From Bacillota bacterium (GTDB lineage Bacteria; Bacillota; Clostridia; Oscillospirales; Acutalibacteraceae), in the NCBI GenBank assembly GCA_009786275.1, contig WQTL01000466.1:1-10519 (forward strand): 10,519 nt of DNA, in the 5' to 3' direction. Position numbers and translations under genes: made by a program. Every line of letters starts with the position of its first letter. The first letter of the stretch is position 1. The notes beneath the pieces are model-generated. The model saw only the letters and a list, made by a program, of their open reading frames with translations. It ran no database searches and was not told where the DNA came from. Shown piece by piece: positions 7,139 through 10,519 of the stretch.

Positions 7139-7932
7139 AAAAAATCATTTGCGCGTTGGCCGTATTGGCCCTGGCCCTGCTGTTCGCCCTGCCCGCCTTC
7201 GCCGCGCCGCCCCTGCTCACGGACGAAGCCGGCCTGCTCAGCGCCGCCGAGGCCGCCGCCCTGGAGGAGAAATTGCAGGCGCTTTCCGACAGATGGGACA
7301 TGGACGTCGCGGTCGTCACGGCGGCCTCCACCCAGGGCGCAACGCCCATGGAATTCGCGGACGACTGGTTCGACTACAACGGCTACGGCCGCGGCGAAAA
7401 CTACGACGGCCTGCTGCTGCTCATCCATACGGACAAGGACCCGCCCGGCGGGTGGATCTCCACCTGCGGGCGCGCCGTCGGGGTGTTCACCGACGCGGGC
7501 ATCCAGTTCATCGGCAAGCAGATCAAAGCGGACGGCCTGGACGAGGGCGACACCGCGGCCGCCCTGGACAGCTTTGCCGACTGGTGCGAAAAATTCTTCG
7601 CGCAGGCCGAAACCGGCAAGCCCTTCGACGAGGGCAGCCTGCCGAAAACCTCCGGGGATTACGCCCGGATCGCGCTGCTGGGGCTCCTGGGCGGGCTGGG
7701 CATCGCCTGGGTTGTGACCAAACGCATGCAGAACAGCCTCAAAACCGTGCGGAAGAACAACCAAGCCGCCGACTACGTGCGCCCCGGCAGCCTGCGGGTG
7801 GTCTACGCCAACGAGCGGTTCCTGTATAAGAACGTCACGCGCGTGAAACGGGAGACCTCCTCCGGCGGTGGCGGGGGCTCCAGTACGCACACCAGCTCCT
7901 CCGGGCGCACCCACGGCGGCGGCGGCTTTTAG
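7135..7932 (+). CDS. TPM-domain (YgcG-like) exported membrane protein
   Basis: A 265-residue exported protein. The signal peptide (1-24) ends in AFA. The TPM domain spans about 27-155: LLTDEAGLLSAAEAAALEEKLQAL, then MDVAVVTA, FADDWFDYNGYGRGENYDGLLLLI and the WISTCGRAVGVFTDAGIQFI strand. TPM domains include the photosystem II repair phosphatase TLP18.3/Psb32, but activity in bacterial relatives is not settled. A membrane helix lies at about 178-195. A basic cytoplasmic or linker region and a Gly/Ser-rich tail ending HGGGGF follow, as usual for YgcG-like proteins. The ATG at 7135 overlaps the previous stop; in-frame codons further upstream belong to the shadow of that gene. The pairing of zinc-ribbon and TPM genes is a familiar one in Bacillota. 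Confidence 0.9.
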   Translation: MKKIICALAVLALALLFALPAFAAPPLLTDEAGLLSAAEAAALEEKLQALSDRWDMDVAVVTAASTQGATPMEFADDWFDYNGYGRGENYDGLLLLIHTDKDPPGGWISTCGRAVGVFTDAGIQFIGKQIKADGLDEGDTAAALDSFADWCEKFFAQAETGKPFDEGSLPKTSGDYARIALLGLLGGLGIAWVVTKRMQNSLKTVRKNNQAADYVRPGSLRVVYANERFLYKNVTRVKRETSSGGGGGSSTHTSSSGRTHGGGGF

Positions 7933-7950
7933 TTCGCTTCGCTGAAAAGG

Positions 7951-7992
7951 AAAAAAGAGCGCTCCCTGACGCATGTAATGGGAGCGTTTTTT
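7951..7992. terminator. Bidirectional intrinsic terminator between converging genes
   Basis: Arms CGCTCCC (7960-7966) and GGGAGCG (7980-7986) form a seven-base-pair stem with a 13-base loop. On the plus strand six T residues follow directly (7987-7992), ending the five-gene operon. On the minus strand the same stem is followed by CTC and six T residues (7956-7951), so it can also end the spoVA transcript, whose last stop codon lies at 7994-7992. Confidence 0.85.
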
Positions 7993-8144
7993 CATTTGGA
8001 AAGCCGCACCGCCCTGACCCCGCCCACCACCAGCGAAGCCGCCGCGCAGCCCAGCGCCGCCCCGCGCGCGATCTGAAACGCCTTGGCCGCCTTCACCGCC
8101 GCACGGCAGATTTTCAGCGCCTGCGAAACACTATTCTCCTCCAT
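7992..8144 (-). CDS. Ala-rich 50-residue protein following spoVAD
   Basis: A short reading frame, MEENSVSQALKICRAAVKAA to the end VRAVRLSK. It starts at ATG 8144 behind AGGGGGG at 7-8 bases, a strong ribosome site. The stop falls just before the terminator stem. Thirteen of 50 residues are Ala. A basic amphipathic stretch (about 8-28) precedes a single hydrophobic segment (about 29-43) and a basic end, fitting a small membrane-bound protein. It is 25 bases downstream of spoVAD and likely part of the same forespore transcript. I know no family for it. It is much too short for SpoVAE, whose place it occupies, and I see no SpoVAE remnant. Confidence 0.65.
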   Translation of the reverse strand: MEENSVSQALKICRAAVKAAKAFQIARGAALGCAAASLVVGGVRAVRLSK

Positions 8145-8163
8145 CGAAATCCCCCCTCACTAT

Positions 8164-8184
8164 CAATTGTCAATTGTCAACTGT
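8164..8184. repeat. Three 7-bp tandem units at the end of spoVAD
   Basis: CAATTGT, CAATTGT and CAACTGT stand head to tail. The spoVAD stop codon (8172-8170) and its last codons (TVDN) lie within them. The base composition is clearly AT-richer than the surroundings. Confidence 0.7.
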
Positions 8185-9186
8185 AAATTCCACTCCATGC
8201 GCGATGGCCGGGATGCTCTCCCCCTGCAGCGGCGAGATGGCCGACAGCAGCGCGCCCGTGCCCAGGAACAGCACCCGCCGCAGCGCGCCCGCCCGCAGCG
8301 CCGGGAGAATTTCGCCGCACAGCACCGCCGCCGAGCAGCCCACGCCCGAGCCGCCGGCCCCGGCGTCCTGCGCCTTGGTGTCGTAGAGCAGCAGGCCGCA
8401 GTCCTTGTGCGCGCCGGAGATATCCAGCCCGCCCTCCGCTTGGGCCAGTTCGCACAGCAGCAGCGAGCCAATCTCCCCCAGGTCTCCCGTGAGAATCACG
8501 TCGAAATCGCCGGGTTTTGTGTCCGTGTCCTCCAAAAAGCGCCGCAGGGTGTCCCAGGCCGCGGGGGCCATGGCCGCGCCCATCTCGTTGGCGTTTTTCA
8601 CGCCCAGGTCCGTCACCTTGCCGAAGATCACCCGGGAGATGCGCGGGCCGCTCGCGCTCTGCCCCAGGATCGCCGCGCCGGCCGCCGTGGCGGTGCGCTG
8701 CGCGGTGGGGGGCGCCTGCCCGCCGAATTCCAGGGGGAAGCGGAACTGCTTTTCCGCCGCGCAGAAGTGCGAGCTCGCGCAGGCGCTCACGCGTGTGAAG
8801 GCACCGCTCTCCAGGGCGAGCGCCCCCATCGCCAATGCCTGCGCGAAGGTCCCGCAGGCGCTGAACAGCCCCGACAGGGGGATGCCCAGCTCCCGCAGCG
8901 CGAAATCCGTGGCCGAGCACTGGTTGATCAAATCCCCGCCCAGGTGCAGATCCACGCCCTGCGCCGTGCAGCCCGCGCTTGTCAGGGCATGGCGCATGGC
9001 GGCCTGCTGCAGCCGCGTCTCGGACATCTCCCAGCACTTTTCGCCCAGCCGGGCCTCCGCGAAAATCTCCGCGAAGGCGTGCCCCAGCGGGCCGTCCTTT
9101 TCCGTCTGTCCGCCCACCGCCGCCTGGCCCAGGATCGCCGGGCGGCAGGTCAGCTCCGCCGTGCCGCGGCCGATTCGCTTCGCCAT
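8170..9186 (-). CDS. spoVAD: Stage V sporulation protein AD, SpoVAD
   Basis: SpoVAD is a soluble, thiolase-fold subunit of the SpoVA channel that moves dipicolinic acid into the forespore and binds this compound in Bacillus. The 338 residues equal the usual length. Diagnostic segments are VGGQTEKDGPLG (24-35), LINQCSATDFALRELGIPLSGLFSACGTF (86-114) with the thiolase-like Cys at 111, SACASSHFCAAEKQFRFPLE (134-153), GDLGEIG (234-240), SGVGCSAAVL (280-289) and QGESIPAIAHGV (321-332). The ATG at 9186 lies 3 bases after the spoVAC stop; its ribosome site GGGGG falls inside the end of spoVAC, so the two genes are tightly coupled. Only the final few residues, encoded by a short repeat, look unlike the family. 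Confidence 0.97.
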   Translation of the reverse strand: MAKRIGRGTAELTCRPAILGQAAVGGQTEKDGPLGHAFAEIFAEARLGEKCWEMSETRLQQAAMRHALTSAGCTAQGVDLHLGGDLINQCSATDFALRELGIPLSGLFSACGTFAQALAMGALALESGAFTRVSACASSHFCAAEKQFRFPLEFGGQAPPTAQRTATAAGAAILGQSASGPRISRVIFGKVTDLGVKNANEMGAAMAPAAWDTLRRFLEDTDTKPGDFDVILTGDLGEIGSLLLCELAQAEGGLDISGAHKDCGLLLYDTKAQDAGAGGSGVGCSAAVLCGEILPALRAGALRRVLFLGTGALLSAISPLQGESIPAIAHGVEFTVDN

Positions 9187-9189
9187 ATA

Positions 9190-9633
9190 TTATTTACCCC
9201 CAAGAAAGTAGAATATGACCCCGTAGATCGTGGCCACCGCGCTGCCGTAGGCCAGCACCGGCCCCGCCAGCCGGAACAGGTTGGCCCCCACGCCCAAAAC
9301 CAGGCCCTCGCAGTGGTATTCCATCGCGGGGGCGACAATCGCGTTGGCGAAGCCTGTGATGGGCACGCCGGCGCCCGCGCCCGCGTGCTTGCCCAGCTTG
9401 TCGTATACGCCCAGCGCCGTGAACACCGCGGTGAGGAAAATCAGCGCGCAGGGCACTATGATCTTCACCTGCTCCTCCTCGAAGCCCAGCTTTTCGAATA
9501 TCACGTGGAAGCCCTGCCCCAGCGCGCAGATGACCCCGCCCACCAGGAACGCCAGCAGGAAATTCTTCGCGTGCGGGCTGTCCGGCGACGCCTTGTGAAC
9601 CATTTTTTCATATTGATTGTTGGTTGTTTTCAT
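9190..9633 (-). CDS. spoVAC: Stage V sporulation protein AC, SpoVAC
   Basis: SpoVAC is an inner-forespore membrane subunit of the SpoVA dipicolinic acid channel; the Bacillus protein can act as a mechanosensitive channel. The 147 residues show the conserved N-terminus (YEKMVHKASPDSPHAKNFLLAFLVGGVICALGQG), the conserved KLGKHAGAGAGVPITGFANAIVAPAMEY stretch (79-106) and about four membrane segments (near 24-46, 58-76, 88-104 and 111-144). The ATG at 9633 is preceded by GGGGAGGG seven bases away. An in-frame ATG at 9690 would add 19 residues across the promoter and hairpin and is unlikely. It is the first gene of this operon; spoVAA and spoVAB are absent upstream. Confidence 0.97.
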   Translation of the reverse strand: MKTTNNQYEKMVHKASPDSPHAKNFLLAFLVGGVICALGQGFHVIFEKLGFEEEQVKIIVPCALIFLTAVFTALGVYDKLGKHAGAGAGVPITGFANAIVAPAMEYHCEGLVLGVGANLFRLAGPVLAYGSAVATIYGVIFYFLGGK

Positions 9634-9640
9634 GATAAAA

Positions 9641-9672
9641 CCCTCCCCGGGAGATAGTTTTCCCGGGGAAGG
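9641..9672 (-). terminator. Hairpin ending the beta-propeller transcript, overlapping the spoVAC leader
   Basis: TTCCCCGGGA-type arms (9644-9652 with 9661-9669, nine base pairs, plus two more beyond one mismatch) close an eight-base loop. On the minus strand TTTT follows, so it can act as an intrinsic terminator 22 bases after the beta-propeller stop. The left arm contains GGGGAGGG, the spoVAC ribosome site, so read-through RNA would hide it. Confidence 0.6.
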
Positions 9673-9683
9673 CGGGGTTATGC
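9655..9683 (-). promoter_or_regulatory. Candidate forespore (sigma-F/sigma-G) promoter of spoVAC
   Basis: Reading leftwards, GCATA (9683-9679) is followed after 14 bases by GGGAAAACTA (9664-9655). This fits the sigma-F pattern GYATA and GGNNANAHTR; seen as sigma-G, AAAACTA matches five of seven positions of CATACTA at 17 bases. Bacillus spoVA is transcribed with sigma-G. Transcription would start near 9648, leaving a leader of about 15 bases with the ribosome site free. Confidence 0.55.
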
Positions 9684-9694
9684 GGAGCATTATC

Positions 9695-10519
9695 TCAGAA
9701 CATCACGCTTCCCGCCGCCGCTCCGCTGTCCATGGCGTAGGCCGCCGCGCCCTGCGCGCCCAGCACATACCAGGTATCCCCGGCGTAGGTGCCCCGCAGG
9801 GCATCCGCGCCCAGCGTAAGCTCATGCCTCACGGAATCCCCCTGCGCGCGGAAGGTGTAGAAGCTGCTGCGGCCGTAATTGTTGTCATACAGCGGCAGCC
9901 CGAATAGCCCCTTTTCGGCGCAAACGGAGAGGATTTTGTGGTTCTGCTGAATCTCGCTCCAGGTGTTTGGAATAATTACACGGTCCGCCTCCCTGGGGCG
10001 CGCGGGGTCGCTGACGTCGAACAGGGATACCTTCGTGCTGCCGTCCGTGCCGCGCTCGTCGCCGCCCGGGCCGATGCCGATGAGATGCGTCGCGTCCCAG
10101 GGGTGCAGGTAGGCCGAAAAGCCGGGCAGCTTCAGCTCCCCCAGAATTTGCGGCGCGGATGGGTTCTCCAGGTCCACCACGAACAGCGGGTCCGTCTGGC
10201 GGAAGGTGACGAGATAGCCCTTGCCGCCGATAAACCGGGCCGACTGGATGCGCTCGCCCGGGGCGATGTTTTCGACAGAGCCAACCTGTTTTAAATTGCC
10301 GTCAAGAATGGTGATAAAATTCACGGTTTGGCCGTCGCTTTCACGGTTTCCAGTCGTGGCGATCCGGAAATGGCCATTGTATTCGTCCATGGAAAACTGG
10401 TTCAGCGGCGCGCCGGGGGCCTCGCCCGCACCCGCGGCTTTGATCTTGCCGCCGGGCAGCAGGTCGAACTTGTAGATCATCGTCTTGTTCCCGATGCCCC
10501 ACGCGCGCATCGGCCCGCC
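9695..10519 (-). CDS. Secreted beta-propeller domain protein, C-terminal part
   Basis: The 274 visible residues belong to the family of secreted proteins with a C-terminal beta-propeller (Pfam Beta_propel). Typical segments in order are NQFSMDEYNGHFRIATT, IQSARFIGGKGYLVTFRQTDPLFVVDLENPSAPQILGELKLPGFSAYLHPWDATHLIGIG, KVSLFDVSDPARP and the closing YAMDSGAAAGSVMF. The frame is open to the right window edge, so the signal peptide and first blades are outside. The ATG at 10510 is internal, not the start. Family members are extracytoplasmic and of unknown function. It reads in the same direction as spoVAC, but hairpin and promoter between them suggest separate transcription. Confidence 0.9.
   Translation of the reverse strand, partial: GGPMRAWGIGNKTMIYKFDLLPGGKIKAAGAGEAPGAPLNQFSMDEYNGHFRIATTGNRESDGQTVNFITILDGNLKQVGSVENIAPGERIQSARFIGGKGYLVTFRQTDPLFVVDLENPSAPQILGELKLPGFSAYLHPWDATHLIGIGPGGDERGTDGSTKVSLFDVSDPARPREADRVIIPNTWSEIQQNHKILSVCAEKGLFGLPLYDNNYGRSSFYTFRAQGDSVRHELTLGADALRGTYAGDTWYVLGAQGAAAYAMDSGAAAGSVMF

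Noticed and set aside
8164..8184. Two perfect TTGACA hexamers on the minus strand as a promoter for the 50-residue gene
   Set aside because: No acceptable -10 box lies 16-18 bases downstream, and the hexamers arise from the tandem repeat.
8083..9657. Open frame of 524 codons on the plus strand opposite spoVAD and spoVAC
   Set aside because: It is antisense to two well-conserved spore genes and has the same low-complexity composition; it crosses the spoVA promoter region.
1..10519. CRISPR array, tRNA, rRNA, transposase or phage genes
   Set aside because: No regularly spaced repeats, cloverleaf sequences, rRNA segments or recombinase motifs were seen on either strand.

Overview
The window looks like a high-GC, endospore-forming member of the Bacillota (Clostridia-like). 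The evidence is a recognisable spoVAC-spoVAD pair, Shine-Dalgarno sites of the AGGAGG/GGGGGG type, several short lipoproteins with Cys lipoboxes, and zinc-ribbon/TPM and DUF4428 proteins of the kind common in gut Clostridia. The species cannot be named from the sequence alone. Because GC is high, both strands carry long open frames; those running antisense to the genes below are shadows.

Region 1 (1-3923, minus strand) is a three-gene signalling operon. It is transcribed leftwards from a good sigma-A-like promoter at 3947-3975. First comes a 745-residue membrane lipoprotein with a sensor half, a 7TM-type membrane block and a C-terminal half that resembles a histidine kinase without catalytic motifs. 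Next is a membrane histidine kinase with a HisKA_3-like H-box and a HATPase domain. Last is a NarL/FixJ-type response regulator cut by the window edge. All three overlap end to start, which suggests coupled translation. A strong 22-base palindrome lies inside the 3' end of the first gene.

Region 2 (3924-4098) is the divergent intergenic region. It holds the promoter of region 1, candidate promoters for region 2's rightward neighbour, and a near-perfect intrinsic terminator that faces left although no leftward gene lies upstream of it.

Region 3 (4099-7932, plus strand) is a tight five-gene operon: a small lipoprotein of unknown fold, a DUF4428 protein with zinc ribbons at both ends, a five-repeat TPR lipoprotein, a double zinc-ribbon membrane protein, and a TPM-domain (YgcG-like) exported membrane protein. 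The set suggests an envelope-associated complex, but its function is not known. A strong hairpin at 7951-7992 ends it and can also act for the converging minus-strand genes.

Region 4 (7992-9690, minus strand) is a reduced spore operon: spoVAC, spoVAD, then an Ala-rich 50-residue protein where spoVAE would normally be expected. A motif matching the sigma-F/sigma-G forespore promoter pattern precedes spoVAC and overlaps a terminator-like hairpin. Region 5 (9695-10519, minus strand) is the C-terminal part of a secreted beta-propeller protein that runs off the right edge. No tRNA, rRNA, CRISPR array, transposase or integrase was seen.
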